From contig JAZARR010000230.1 in NCBI GenBank assembly GCA_037389465.1, forward strand, positions 1,798,001 to 1,862,000: a stretch of DNA of 64,000 bases. Reading direction: 5' to 3'. Shown here piece by piece: positions 1-15,700 of this stretch. The notes beneath the pieces were generated by a model. The model was not told the DNA's origin, did not search any database, and saw only the letters and a program-made list of their open reading frames with translations. The position numbers and the translations under genes are program-made. The DNA comes from Baylisascaris procyonis. Lineage: Eukaryota; Nematoda; Chromadorea; Rhabditida; Ascarididae. Position 1 is the first letter of the stretch; each line of letters begins with the position of its first letter.

Positions 1-1476
1 TAAGGACGTAAACCTATATGCACTATTATTTTATTCAACTAGAAGTTCTTATCCATATAAGGAAATAATATTTGAGATTTTTACTAATATATTGAATTGT
101 TGATTTAATTTCGATTCTTTTAAATATAGAGCGGATTAAAGGATATGAATAAATAAATAAATAAACAACTAAATAGATAGAAAATAAGCAAACAAATAAA
201 TAAATAATTACAGTGGCTATATAAGATGTTAATGAATTGATTGTTTGATTGTTTGTAAATCCATTGTTGGATTTCCTTATTTAAACGATTTAATTGGCCA
301 ATATTTTTGCATATTCATCGTCTGACAGGTGCGCGTCTACTGTCTGCAACTTTCCGGACTAATCCAGTACGGCTGGACTACTGCGGAAGTTTTCCCTGAC
401 CAAGAGATTTTGTTAGCTTTTAAATTCATAGGCAAATTTGTTTGCGTAATTAACGATAGTAGTAACGATGGTACTGTTATGATTTTAATGAATTCAATTT
501 ACTATAGGTCATGAATAGAAATTGGAAAAGGTGTTAAGTTTTTGTTCGATTTCGTTGTGTACAACCGACTCCATAAATGATACAACCGAGCTCACAAATG
601 AAGTATCTTCTTTTTTGGCCATTTTGTTATGAATATCGGCTCGCTGTCATTGCTTATGCACTTTATGGCATCAGCGATTCGAATCCTTTAAAAGAAAAAG
701 CAGCTTACTGCATTGTTTTCCCAAGAGGATTTATGGTATTCGACGATGATTACTCGCTGGGGGAATAAGTCACTCATACATCGATGTTAACTTTTCTTCT
801 TTTACGTCTTCATTTAAATGTAGTGAAAGCAAAAAATGTTTTAAAATTGAAGCTAATTTAAGTCAAAAACAATTTTTTATGGCGGAATTTTTATTGTGCA
901 ACTTGTACTACATGAAGAGGAGGGCGGGGGAACTGGAATGGGAAGTTTCTTCTAGAATTAGAATCCCGATCTTCCACTTTTTTGACATTTCGATATTATT
1001 TAGATACTCACTGCTTTTTGTTTCCCGAAAATCCGATAGCCAATTCACCGTAAGAAAAAAGAATGTAATAACGTTTGAAAGAAAAACTTGTCGTTGAAAA
1101 TTGTGGTTCTCGGCAAAATTTGATGATTTCGCTTCCGGGAATTTGACATCGCATTAAAAAATTAAATCCCTTCTCAAATAAAATCAGCTCCAAGTAGGAG
1201 TTATTTGCCGGTGGTGATGTGTTCTAATGTGGGATATATCTGAGATTGGGCACCTATATCGATTCATGCTCGTTTTTAGCTTCTGCTCTAGTGGCTGCTA
1301 ACTGACGTAAACGCGTATTGATGGAAGAGCGTTGAAAAAAGAAAAAGGACGGAGCGAACAACTAAGTGACCAACTCACGCCCGTTGAAATAGCCGTGTAG
1401 TTGAAGCGCGAGAGTTGGTGCCTTAACGGCGATCGTAATGCATAGATGATTGCAAAGAGGTGACTTCACTAATATA
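1..1476. other. upstream region of the stomatin-like gene, no recognised gene
   Basis: No recognisable exon was found. The stretch is T-rich with short AAAT/AAAC repeats near 150-210. A slightly GC-richer patch at 329-415 follows an acceptor-like CTGACAG and stays open, but I do not recognise the peptide and see no good donor. The 100 bases before the ATG at 1477 contain no clear core promoter. Confidence 0.4.
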
Positions 1477-3690
1477 ATGGCGCGACTTACACATCGATCT
1501 ACCACTGCAACTAATACTAATACTAATACTGCTGCTGCTATTAGTGATACGCATATTTCAGCCGATACATACGATACGGGTGTCGGATTTTGTGGCTGGT
1601 TGATTATTACGCTCTCTTGGGTTATACTTATTTCAACATTTCCGATCTCGGTTTGCTTCTGTGTCAAGGTAATTGCTGCAAATAATAATTGTTGATGCTC
1701 TTTAATACCTGTTACTAGTTTATTTGATAGTTTGATATCCAATAATTGTATTTATTAGTATACCTTAGATTGCCTGCTAGATATTCCTAATTGAGGTCGA
1801 AAATAATCAACTATTTCTTCTACTCTGTTTTATGTCATGAAGAGGATTTTGAAGATATTCTGAAAAAGGAAGTTCTCAGCAAGGAGTCTCTTTCTTCTTT
1901 TTTTTCGCAACGATCGTATAAATTCAATTGAGATCCCAGGATTTGTGAAATTCCTCCTTTAAAAGAAAGAAAAATTCCTTTTTGCATGATACCCAAACTT
2001 AAAACTTCTTCGCAGTGTAAAACAGCGGGATGTTTTCGAATCTGTGAGATAACAATGCTATCTAGTTAGCTATCGTGGAGTTTTCCCAATAAATATTGCT
2101 TTGATCGAGTATGGGGCTATAATTGGAGGATGAACGGTAGTTGCGAGTTTTTTTTGAAAACGATATGCGTGATTAATCCTCAAATTTGCGTTTCTGCTTA
2201 CATATGAGTGTTTTGCACAATTTTTTTGGAACAACTTATAATGAAGATCGATTAATATTCCTACTTGTATGTCTGTGTCTGTCTATTTGTTATGGGCTTT
2301 TACCTCGTCACTTGGGAAAAATTCGGTCGTCAAATTTGGTGAAGAAATCCGTTGTATAGTAGAATTCGTTTCATTCGAAAAGTAGCTGAGGTGTGTCCCA
2401 AGGTTATCCGAATCTGTATAATTATTTTTAAATTTTCTTATGATGCAAATCTTTCTCAGCGTCCTTGAAATATTTTAAAGCGTCTGAAAAACGCTCATAA
2501 GAGGGTTGCAAAATTCAAAACTACATCTGCTCCTTTGTGGCAGTTGTGCGGATTTCCAAGCTTAAAGAGGAAAGAACTTATTTCTGGTAAAGAGGATTTT
2601 AAATTGTTGTTTCAGTGAATAAAGGCTCGGGAAGAGGTTAGGAAGTTGGAGAGGGATTTCATTAGATGAGCTGAGCTAATAGGCTTTTTATGTGCCATAA
2701 CTAACCATACTATTACTACGATTGATCTTGAGCAATCACCATATTGTGTAGCTAAATTGAGATAAAACGGAAGCCTAAGTGGGAAATGAAATTACTTCTA
2801 TCTCTGAATTTCCTTACTTCGATTTAAGTTGATAAGAAGGATCAGGTGATGTTAACAAATTACAAATGTTTTCAGGTAGTGCAGGAGTACGAGAGGGCTG
2901 TAATATTTCGGCTAGGAAGGCTCATTGGTGGCGGAGCGAAAGGTCCCGGTAAGTTTTTTTTTTTCAGAACATAAAACATCATTTACATTTATAATTGGCG
3001 CTAAGCTATCTACGCCTGTTATATCTCTGATTCGTATTTATACTCATGAGCACTATTTTTTATTCATATTTTTTATACTTTCTTTTCTCTTTGTCTTTCT
3101 CTCTATCACTATTTACTCTTAATGCATTTGTGGCATCGGTCTTCTTGGGCGTATAAGTACCGTAATATATTACAAGATCTTATAGTAAAATTAGCGCTTG
3201 GCAGGAAGATAGATGACAGTCATCTGGAGGTGTTTTTAGACGTTATTTACGTGCAAGAGCATCGATATTATTTGTGCTCTAACTCTATTCTCGGTTCTAA
3301 ATGTGATTTCATTTAACACCCAAACCTCGTATTGCAAATTTACACTTTTATTCATCATGTTTCGTTTGTGCAAGCTGCATTGTTTAAATCTCATTTATTT
3401 TACTGCGCTGTATATGAGGGAATAACTACGTTTGTGTAGATAGTTATTCGATTTATTGATTAATTGATAGTCACTGATCATTTACTTATTATCAATATGT
3501 CAATATAAAAAGAAGACGGTAATAAGATGGAAAAGACAGTCTGAATGACTCTCTGAAATATTCTTTAAATTTAGCCAAGTTTATGGTTGATCTTTAAACT
3601 TAGCCAAGTTTATGGTTGATTTGAAGTATACGGTAATGCGCTTACTGTATTTACATTTTAATCGTTATCGTTCTTTTATCATCTGAAGAA

Positions 3691-3761
<71 letters not shown>

Positions 3762-6700
3762 GAAGTTGCGACCATTAGGCAGCGGCTAAATTGCTAGTCA
3801 CTCATATTATATAAAAGCGAATATTCCGTCGAGTCTTCGCATGACTTACTTCTCTTAACTTGAATTGTGTGCACGTTACCTTTTTCCCCAGTTTGAATTC
3901 TTCATGCGTCAGCGACAACGAGAAATAAATTTCGAAGGTAATTTTGCTCTTCTCCTCTTCCTGCTTCTTACTTCCACGTATCCGATTGGATTTTTTGATA
4001 ATCAATTAGCATTAATCTGCAAGGAGCATCAACGCAACTGATAAAAAGCTATTGAAAGATGCGTTATGAGTTCTATCGGTTTTTCATAGGTGCACTATAA
4101 AAAGTTTCATTTGCTCTGAAGTTGAGTGGACTATAAAACGCTCTAAATGAGGCCATCATGAGAGCACTTCATAGTTGTTTTTTTTTGTTTCACCAAACTT
4201 ACAACATGATTTCGACGATGTTTTAGAATTTAATTCTCTAGAAGTTCGATAATCCCGCATTTTGGTTGTTAGGCGTAAATAATTTTATGGAATGAGGTCC
4301 GTCGCTGATTTGGTGTGAATTGTTTATTATAAGTAAAATTGCTCATTTTTGTTCAGCATTTATTTCAATTATGGCCTAGTAATGTATGTCTGTGCATATC
4401 TATCTATGTTGGATGTCTGTGTCTGTTGGTGTATGTATGTTTATGTAAGTGTGTGTCTGTACAAGTCAGCAATATTTCAAATAATGGAACCTATTTGTGG
4501 TATTATTCTGTGAAGATTCATAGGTATGGTCGTTTGGATTATCTCATTGAAATATGTCGATTTTTGAGAGTTCTGAATGCCGTATAATCATTCGATGCTT
4601 AAATATGAAAATATGCACTTAGATTAAACACGCAATATCTCTCATATTCAATGATGAATTATTAACATTGCAAGTGCTGAAATTTCTTTGAATTTTTTTC
4701 GGATGATTATCTCTATAACATCAGAAAATTAGTCATATAAAGCTAAATTGATAGGCAATTTTTTTGATCAGACGGGAATTTTATTTTCAGTAAGTGGACT
4801 TCATTCCCGTACGCATCGGTTGTAATTTAATAATTCCACGCATTTCTACAAATCTGTTTCGATTTTTTTATTCCTAAATTCAGCAGGCACTCTTTATTTT
4901 TACTGAAAATGGGACAAAAAAGGGTACCCAACCTTTGTTTCTTATCTGTTTTTCCATTTTTCTGAAGTATAAAATTTTCAATCTCTCATTTATGTGTTCT
5001 TTTTCGTAACTTTCTGTTGCATTTCGAAAGTGATTGCATTGTGAAGGAGTTGTAAAATTTCATCAGTTTGCTTCTTTTATTACTTAGCTCGATTTATCAA
5101 CTGTCGCGACGAATATATTTACTAACAATATCATCTAAATTCATGATAAAATCAGCTGCTAAGTGGAAAATTTTGCATGATATGCATTAACACTTCTATC
5201 GCATTTAAGAACATTGCGCTTCAATAACACTTTCTTTTTGTGAAAGAGTTGGACGAGAAAAGGGAGGAGGGCAATAAGGAAGAGGATTGATAAGAAAAGA
5301 GAGAGGAGTTCTCGCTAGTTGCATTCCGTTCATCTTCAACTTTCGTCAATCGATGGAAGAAGGAAGATGTTTGATCATTCAAATGAAGGGCAGTTCATCG
5401 AATTATGGCTCAATATTGACGGCACATTTCCGCCAATCTATTCATGCGAAGTATGTCTGCCATTTGCATTAAGCATTCGATGCATTTGATTATGCACTAG
5501 GAATGACGTCTGCAAATAAAGGAATATGAGAGCACTTTTCATGCCACTATTTGATATAGCGATTGTTCGAATCGATGAATTTCTTGAAAGCTTTTTCTCT
5601 ATTTTCCCTAGGTGATCTAAAAACTAAGCTGGCCTATCTACGTTTTTTAAATATGGTTTGGGAGGAAGAGAGGAGGACGTGAAAGCTGTCTCCAGTTAAA
5701 ACCTCTAAGAGGGGGATAAATGATCCTGTGTTTTTACAGGAAACAGCTGGAAAATTTTTTTCGGAATAGGAAAGCCCAGTAAAGCAGCTTTCTGCACTTT
5801 TCAATGAAAAAAAAAAAGAAAAAAATTCACGAAATTCCCTTGAAATCTATTAAAAAAGTAGTCTATGAATTTTAAACAACGACTTCACCCTTATCACTTT
5901 CTTCCATATGCCAATATTTTGGCGTTATGATCAATCTTTGTGTGAAATATTTTGTTCTTTACGTCACGCACTAAGTCAGCTATCTTCGTAGCGATATCTT
6001 TTGACCTTTGCTGAAGTTATTCACGCTTCATATCTCTTCAGATATATTCCAGTCTTTCATCTTAAAATTTTTGAATGCTATTCAAAAATTCATTCATTTT
6101 TATATGCAGAATTTTTTTAATTTTTAGGTGACCAATTTTCCAATTGTTTTCGCTTGCAAAATGAGTTACTGATTTCTGATCAAATGTTGTTAAATGAATA
6201 GAATCAATCATTAGATGAGCTCTTATATATACCATGATGTCAGTATCGTAAAAACAGAATAAAACCACTGGGGCTATAAAATTTTGCACGGTTTATGGGG
6301 GGGGGGGGGTTAATTCAAAATGAAAAAGATGTCTCTTGTTTTCATAAAATTTTTTGCCCTAACTGTAATAGTTCTCAATGTTTTCGACTTTTTCATCGAA
6401 ATCTTTTTTTTTCAGTTTTTTTTTTCTTGATGGAAGTACTATCATTTGAGAAAGAAGAAAATTGTTGCGTAAAAAATTTCGGGGAGGGGGAGGGGAGGGG
6501 ATAATCGAGGTGAGTAGACGTCCGGTATCTAAAAATAAGAAATAAATAATAGAATGAAATGGTGAAATATTGCGTCATATAATATAATATAATCGGCTTT
6601 TATGGAAGAATTGTCAAAAAACAGCATAAATATTAGTGAAAACTTGTAGAAATAATATTGTTAAAGGAATTAATGCTAATTAAAATTTTTTATATAAAAC

Positions 6701-9700
6701 GATAATATTATACTTTACCTTCAATTTCTCTTATTCTATTTAGATCACATTATGGAATATACCCTTTTTTCCTTCTTCCCTTCCCCCACTTCCATGAAGT
6801 TTGGCTGTTTATATGCGAGCTTTAATAAGTTTTTGAAGGTTTTTTCTGCAAGTTCAGTGTGAGTAGCCTTGCTCATTGCTGATCTCCCCAAATTTTGCGG
6901 GTAAAAGGGCGGGTTGACTATACGGGTACATTTTTGGTCGACATTTGTATCAATTTATATCGAAGCGAAATAAATGTTTGAATGATGAGTTCAAGATAAA
7001 GCAAGCGCTAGCGATGCTTGTTGATGATTGATTTATTTAAGCTTCAGAATGATTGAAGAGGCAAAGCCTCAGACGCCCGTTTATTTTGGCACTTTGCCCG
7101 ATGATCCGAGAAAAAACGCGCCGATAGAAATGCACTCAGCTTAATCATATTTTAACGCGTTATTTAGCAAACTTTTAAATATTTCGCACTAAATTGACCC
7201 ATATGCACGTGCACATATACAAATTTAGACTATATTATTCCAGTGGAGTTTTTCGAGTTCCGGAGGCACTAAAATATGCGCCTTAGATGATAATGTAGAT
7301 GAAATTGTGGGACAGCTGGTTCACAAATAGCCTCAGGGTAGCAAGCGGAATGGATTTTTTAAAGCCCTCATTTTATTTTTAATTTCTTAATGAATTTTAT
7401 GAAAGTTCATAGGTTGGGCTTTGTTTTGCATTTTTCACGATTTATCTACCTCTCTACGGGTGACGATCACTGTTGCATTGAGTCTTAACGATTCGGTTAC
7501 TAATGCATCTTTGCAAATTGAGCAGATCATATTATTCGTTATGAGATCAATGGCATGGCGCTCGCTACTTTATTGATTTTTTCGATAATGCATTGCTTCC
7601 AATTTTGTTATCAACAACAGTCTTCAGTGTTTCAAGTGTGCGGTCGTAGAATGGTCGTGTTTTATTCGAATTCAGTTAAACTTTCTCCGCGCTATTTGTT
7701 TTCAATAATAGATGGAGTTAGGTATTGGGTGGTAAGATATAATTGTCATTTTCTCCGAGGAGGAAAATGGGTAATGAGTTGAGGGGGATTGGAGGAGGGG
7801 ATGAAGATTTGAGGGAACGAATAAAAATTTACTATGAGATGATGATATTCAAGAAAGATTGTCGTTTATATCTTTTCCATTCATCCAAAATTTATTGCAT
7901 TTTCCACTTATTGGTTTTTCTCATTTATAAGCTATTAAGCAGCCTTCATATATGTGATCTAAAGTTTACGTCCTCTCTACTTTTAGTTTTTTTTTCTAAA
8001 ATTTTGAATAAATTTTATGATAATATTTCTGAAATTACACTGAATTTTTCATATTTTTAGTTGATTAAAAAGTCGACAATTTTTCTTCATCTATCGGAGA
8101 GATTTCACTCAATAGTCGATCAAAGACTTGTTGCGTCAAATTGTTCTTTAGGAAATGTATTGAATTGAAATGAATCGTGCTAGAAATCGGTTCTTTTTAT
8201 ATAATTGATACAATTCTATAGATTATGAACGATCTAGTGAATCGTATTTTTCTAGTGTTATCCTCTTCATTGCGGTGTCATCCTCGTTGTTTTATTTCTA
8301 AATATGTGTGAATAAAATAGAGAGGCACTTTAAGAGGCATTTCGCAATTCAAATAAGCCGATCTTGAAAGTTGCTGTGAATAACGATCGTATCACGATGA
8401 CAAATAACCCCTGGGGGTCTACGCCAAACATAGTGAAAAAATTGACACACTTAGCTATTCGTTTTCACGCTTTCTCAATTGCTAAAATTGCATTTCTTCT
8501 AAGTTTATTGAAGAAAAAAGACAATCCATTATGCAGTTGCAGAGATTTTTTTTAGTTCAGTGCTTCAGCAGACAATATTGTGCAATTGTGCGTCTTGAGA
8601 AGAAAACATATTAGAAACTTTTAATCTATATCGACATCCTTACAGTATTATTCCACTCATAATAGAAATATTTACATTGAATATTCCATTCTCATAATAA
8701 GCCGAAAATAGAGAAAATATTTAGATTGAATGAGATCCGTTGATTTCAACGGCTCAGTCCATAATTTACATTGAAATTTAATTGCTTTCTAAATTTATTT
8801 TATTTATTTTATTTCAATGAACAGAGCATTCGTTACGAATAAATGTCTTTCCATATCGCTTCAATCTGCCCTGACCTAGTGCCTCTCTGGTCCACTTTAG
8901 GTCTTTCCTTCTTGTGGTCTTTAGGTCGGCCTTTCCTTCTTGCAGGTCGATCGCGTGAAGGTTAGGGTATAGGCTCGTCTCCTGCCCGTCGGTTGCTGCT
9001 GAGCCAATTCACCGTCGTTCCTCTTATGACTGCCCCGACTTATTCCGCCGCCCCTGTCTCAATAACGATGCTGGGCGGGGTGGCTTTAGCTTTATTAATT
9101 ATACTTAATTATTTTACAAAACAAGAGTTTAGAAATAATTACTTAAATAGCTGATGTCTTATCATTCTTCTTTTTAAATAATTTCCTTATCATCTTTTTT
9201 CGTCATTCAAGTTTGATATGATAAATAATAGGAATGTTTCAAGTTAAAAAATTTCTCTTTTTTTTGCAAAAATTTTCTACTGTATTGTTATTCGAAGCAG
9301 AAGTGAAGTTGGATAATACTAGCAGTCAATATTTTTTCCGCTTCTATTTATATTTCATATTTGTCACTCGATCGTTCTAAATGCTTTTTAAATGCTTTTG
9401 CGTTTCCGGGATGCATTATTGTAAGATCATGTTTGTGCTTATTTCTTTGTCTGTATGTCTGTTTATTTGTCCGTATATAACTGTTTATTTCTGCATGTAT
9501 CTGTTTATTTGTCTGCGTGTCCGTTTATTTGTATGTACATGCCTGTTTATTTGTCTGCAACTACTTGTCTGCTAGTTTCAAGTTGAGAACCATTGAAACG
9601 AGAGTGAAGTGTGGAATTTATTGAATGTGATCAATAATATAAGAGGATATTCTTTGCCAATTTTTATATTGATTTATCAGCGGTGAATATTGCTAAAGGC

Positions 9701-12700
9701 ATTTAAATCTGCTTGAAAATTTGTCTGTATTTTACATGATTCTGATTGCAAAACTAGTCTTAAAGGCGAACTTCCTGTAGAAAAATTATGCAAGCGGTCA
9801 TTTCGGTTGAGACATAATTGCTAGATGTTTACATTATTTAGTGGCAAATTGTGAAATCAACTACCTTCACAATAATCTAACTTGATTGTGAAAGTGGTTG
9901 AGGGAACAATATTTGAGAAGGACATCCTGATGGGGGCAATTTTAATTTCTTTAGGCTATAAGGAGCATTGTATGGTAAGGATTATACTTTTAATAGAAAT
10001 GCTTGCCTCGACTATTAGATGAATGCTTTGATGGTGAATTTATTTGTGTCTATGGGGATTACAATGGCAACTGGGAATGCCTATGGGGATTACAGTGGCA
10101 ACTGAGAACGATGAATTTTATTTTCTATCCATTTGACCTTTTTCTGCGTCACAAATGAGTGGAATGGCGAATTTCAAGGAGCTTATCGGTGTGTTTAGTT
10201 GCGTTTGATTTATTACGAACCTTGAAGGTTGTAAGGGTTTTGAACATTTCTTTTAGTGATATATAATCCCCGACACACTGATTTATGCTTGATTTAATTA
10301 GGGATGGAGGGGTAAGGAAAGGAATTTGAGACTATTGGCTGTAGAAACAATCATCACTTAGTAAGAGTCGTTTGACGGCCCTGCAGTTTCAACAAATTTA
10401 TGAGACAAATAAACATTTTATAAGAAATCCTCCCGAACAAAAATGAGTAGTATTTTTTAAATTCTTCTTATTAGTCATGTTGTTAAAGAGGCTTAGATTA
10501 CGATTCTTTCCCGCTCCATTCCCCTCCCCCTTCCCTCTCCCTCCATCCTTCTGTTGTCTCACTTTCCTCTACTCTTCTTTCTTAGGTTCGCCAGTATTAA
10601 ATGCATTAAAAAATGTTATCGTTCATTTTAATTAGGGAAGTAATATTTCTTTTTTCTTTAAATATTTGTTTATTCCTATTTTCATGCAGTTTTTTAATGA
10701 ATGTTCATATCGATGATAATATTTAGGCATTTTCTTCGTATTGCCTTGTATCGAATCATATACGAAAGTCGATCTACGTACTGTTTCTTTCAATGTGCCC
10801 CCACAAGAGGTTTGTTCCACTCATTTTCTTATTTATTTATTTGTCTATTTATTTATTTACTATTTATTTTTGCTATTTGTTTATTTACTAATTTATTTAT
10901 TTTTGCTTTTTTTCCTTTCTTTGTTTTTTTATTCATCCATACGGTTCCATCAAATTATCTGCGCCTAAAAAAAGTGTTTTCCGTACTACGAGAAATATAT
11001 CCGTCGTCTGTCAATAAGCTATCATCTAAATGAGCGCAGTTTGATTTATATTTCGATTTAAATTTACTAGTGAAATTTCTTTGATTTCTTTGAATTTTCT
11101 ACTATTTTATTTTCGGAAAAAATTTTTTGTGCCGCATTAAGAAAATTTTCAATTCTCACCATAATTAGGGTCGTTAAAGAGGTTCACTACAACCAGAGTC
11201 TGCCTCCCTACCCTCTCTCCTTTCTCTCCACGTCCTATCTCCACCTCCTCTCTTCTCCTTCACCGTCCTCTCTCTTGATTCACCAATACTAATTGCGTTC
11301 TGAAGAACGTCCGATTAAAAAAAAAAAAGAAATAATATTATGGCTTAAATTCAATTAAATAATATAGAAAATAAGACATTCTGTAAAACTCGACTGTTTC
11401 AGCCTCGGCAGGCCCATTTTCTTTTCGCCAGCTAATTCAGCGGCAAGATGGGAAATAGCCTGAAATTTTACATATGAATTGGCCTAGAATTAAGCCCAAG
11501 CCTTATTACTGGCGCTAGATCTTATGAACAGAAAATGCTTACTCGAATTTAGCCAAATTTGGCACACTTATATAAATGTGATTTTTCTTCTTTTTTTTTG
11601 CTTATTGAGCCCACCTAATGCTGTACTCTGAGGAACAGTTTGCAATAATATGAAGTTCATAGTTGGCAGACATATTGGTCGGCATAAACGATGAGAATAG
11701 TTTTGTTTGTTTTGTTTGTTTTTTTTAAGGAATAGGCTGGTTTGTTTGTGAATTGCAACGCAATACTCGTGTGAATTGCATACTGCTTACATTAATTTAT
11801 GAATGTAATCGATTCGGCGAACAAATTCACTTTCTTCTTGAGATGTTTACTGCCACCCGCAAATTGCTATTCACCAATAACAACAAAGAAATTGCGTCCA
11901 CCTGAAAAGTTTTTCCTTCGTTAAGTCGATTGCTTTGGCAATGGGATTTTAACCAATAGGATTCAGAATGTCGGCAGTTAAATTTATTAACTTACATTTA
12001 TATTAGACAGTACGATAATAATCAAACTGGACGCTTGTTCGAGGTCGGAGAGGGAGGGGGCGGGGAAGAGGCAAACACGAAAAGTTTATAACTTTCGTAA
12101 GCGAGCATTTATTCGAGGGAGATTTATGTATGGGAAATATGCGCTGGAGTATTTCTTGTTTCTTTACTGAAATATTTAGAATAAAAGAGATTGCGATTAA
12201 AACTCTTCAGTTGATTTCTTCACAACCGTTTCGAAGTATTTATCTTTGAGTTGAGAATTATTGGTACATTTAATTTTGCGAATTAACTTCTTTTTTTTTT
12301 TTAATTTATTTTCGTTCATTTCGATGCGGTGATGCCGCTTGTAAGTCATAGGACTAATTAGATAAAGAGACCCCTTTGTCTTTGCCTTAACCCTTCCCTC
12401 CTACCTCCCCCGCCCCTTCTTTCCAAGCTTCAACAGCCGGAATTTTTCTCAATATCCTTTACTGCTCTTCAGTGTGTGTTCTTTAATTATGAGTAGTATG
12501 CTTTCTTAGCCAATTTAAAAGGGACAAATGATGGGACTAGAAATTGAAGTCGAGTAGAATTGGTTGAAGCAGCTTAAAGCATATGCGAACGACAGCTTGA
12601 ATTCGATGACGTCATTCAATTTGATAAGCGCTCACAATTTGCGCATCTCTTCTTTACTTAAAGTGCTATTTGAAAACGTTTGTTAATGTTGAAGGCAGTA

Positions 12701-15700
12701 TTCAAAAAAATCTCTTAAATTGTCTTTCATTGTTTTTACAACTTTCGCTTTTTCGTTTTTCATGCTGGAAATATTCTACCAAACCTAAATTTATCGTTTA
12801 AATGAAAAACTTTTATATTTTTGAAGTGTTTTTGTAAAATATGAGTGCTTAAAGTAAAGTATTTTTGAGTAAAAATTGCTGTAATGAAAAGCAAAAAAAT
12901 ATTTTTTTTTATTTATATGCTTGAAAAATATCAAAAACAATTTTATCAGTTAGTTTGTAATATTATATGATTTGATTCTCCATCTTATTTAAGCAATGTT
13001 TTTTTTGTTGGAAAAATATCCAATTTTCATTTTAAAAAAAATTCGATTTTATAATATTAGCGATCATAGAATAAGATTTCCGAGGAAAACTATTTCTCAA
13101 ATATCTTTCATTTTTTAAATGGTGGATTAAGATCAGCCAGCATCTCTTGTTTGTTCAATTTTCCCATACGAGTTTATGAGTTTCTAATACGATTATCGAC
13201 TTAGGTGAGCTGCGATAAAAACATTTCAAGAAATTCTGGTTGATTTTTCTCAGCTAAACTAATTTTAATTTTATCTGCTGAAAATGTTCGACCAGTCGAA
13301 CAGTAAGTGTTGAATATAAGTTCAACAATGCCTATCATCGGCTGATGGAGCTTTTAAATATTGGGCATTTCGATAAACTATCACCGAAAGATTTCGATTT
13401 CTATCGGTTACGGGTGAATTGATGAATCTTATTTTTACAGAAATGAAGAAATATATTCACAAAAAAATGAATTTACAGAATGTAAATTAAATAAATAAGA
13501 TCCTTATGAATTAATTTTTTTTCACTCATACCTACTCGTTTCAAGTATATTAGAAGAGCAGAAGACATTTGAAAACTTGACAAACACTTCTTTTTTTTGT
13601 GGAGGAAATAAAAATTCTGTTGTTGGAGAGAATTCATTGCAAAACGCTGAGATGCTTTGGCAACAAATTTTCCAATTTTGAGTATTTTTTAATAGCAAAT
13701 CAAATGGAATGTGCTACTATTACTGAAATAGTTCAACAAAATTGTGTTCTGCCTGTTTCTTTTTTGGATGGTTTGAGAGGATCTGCCTCCTTTTTATCTC
13801 ATCTCTCTCATCCCTTCTTCTCTTCGACTTCTCGCGTTTTACTAGCGCGATCGCAAATCAGCACGAGTCTATGATGTAGTACTATATTTCACCCAATCGT
13901 AAATGCACTGAATGTGCTTTGTTGCGACGATGAGTTTATTGTAAGCATGAACAGGACATGTTAGATTATTCAAATCGATTCTAAATGGAATGTGTTTTAC
14001 AGATTTTGACAAAAGATTCGGTGACGGTATCGGTGGATGCTGTCGTTTATTATCGGGTTTGCAATGCGACTGTCTCGGTGGCGAATGTCGAAAATGCGCA
14101 TCATTCAACGAGGCTACTCGCGCAAACAACACTCAGAAATATGCTCGGCACAAAAAATCTCGCTGAGATTCTCTCCGATAGGGATGCTATCGCAATGTCT
14201 ATGCAGGTAAATCAAATATCACATTTATTTCTTGATTATACTTGGATGCCAATAATTTTCGTCAATAAATCTTGTTTAGGACGATTTAAAAAATTCCACT
14301 TGGGCAATCAAACATACCACCATTTGTCACAAATTCTTTATAGTCTTGAAGATTTCGTTTGTATATATGATGGGGCTTGAATTTCAACATATTTTCAAAT
14401 TCAAAACAGTTATCCTATGTTCAAATCAGTTCGAAGATATTTTAGACCTTATTTCGGTCGTTTCTTCAATGGGAATTTCCGTACGTCTATTTTTTTCTCG
14501 TAACCTAACTGTTGTTCATGTTCTTACGCGCGCCTTATCAATATCTTTCTCTCTCTCTTTTCCTTTAGCTCACCAAAAGTTTCTCGGCAAAATTATTAGC
14601 AGTTGTGCAAATGTATTCGAATATATTTTCATCATTTAAAGCATTGTTATGCGATACATGGAAGTTTTTATAGAAAGGAAGCATTAGAAAAAAACGATGA
14701 ACCATGACTAAAAGGGAGAGGGCATTTCAGGAAAACCACAAACTAATGAGAATGATCTTTTGTGCTAGAAGCTGTATCCAATATGTACATTTAAATTTAA
14801 AGTCTATCAATGATGTGTAAATTCGATCTTTGCTATTATCACTGATATGCAAATTTCAATTCTGTTGCTACCGGCAATATGCAGAGTGTGATTAACACAG
14901 CTAGCAGGGCATTGCTTGCCGCGTTAATGAAATCTCATCACAAGTTTGACGTGTCGACGTGTGTTTTCATCATTAAAAGAGATGAACTAGTTAAGCTGAA
15001 TCGAGGTTAAGTTCTTGATACAGAATTATTTCTGACCAGTCGGCTTTCACTAATCGCAAACTTACTAGGTAGTGATCTGCATATCTTCCCCGTCCTTCTT
15101 ATTATGCAAAGTTGTAGTGCATTAATTTTTGCGGCTAAAATGGAACAGTTTTTAAAATGCTCATTACTGTCGATTCGGTGGGAAAATACTACGGAAATAG
15201 ACTCATTTTGGGCACCTGAGCTCAAGCGCTGGACCGATAGAGCCTTTCTTTGCCGAAATTTGGAGAAATAAGCTCATATTCCTATACGATTTTCAGTAGA
15301 ACAGAATACACGTGAGATGCTGGAAGCTGCTTTTCAACACGCCAAAGATTTTTGCGCAAAAGGAGATCTGTGCATGTTTGTTCATAACTAGGAGAGGGTC
15401 GTTATATGGAATTTTTGAAGGGATTTGTATTAGTGCAGAATTAATCAAGGATAAAGTTGGAAGGGACGAAAATAGGAGGAGAAGAGTCCTTACGTCTATG
15501 CTACCTGGTGAGTGACCCTTATGGAAAGTTCTGATTAATGGACGTTGATGCTTTACCACAATGGCTCTTCAAGTAAGAAGGGATTGGATGGGAAAACTTT
15601 GCATCACTCTCCACTACGTCTCCATTTGACCATGTATTCATTGTATTTTGCTAAACACATCACATAAAACGAAGAAAAATTATGAGAAGGTACTATTGAA

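Noticed and set aside
640..700. tRNA B-box-like GATTCGAATCC
   Set aside because: No matching A box or acceptor-stem pairing could be drawn around it.
13599..13874. 91-codon plus-strand frame in stomatin intron 3
   Set aside because: No recognisable domain, no fit to the SPFH reading frame, and the neighbouring exon splices cleanly without it.
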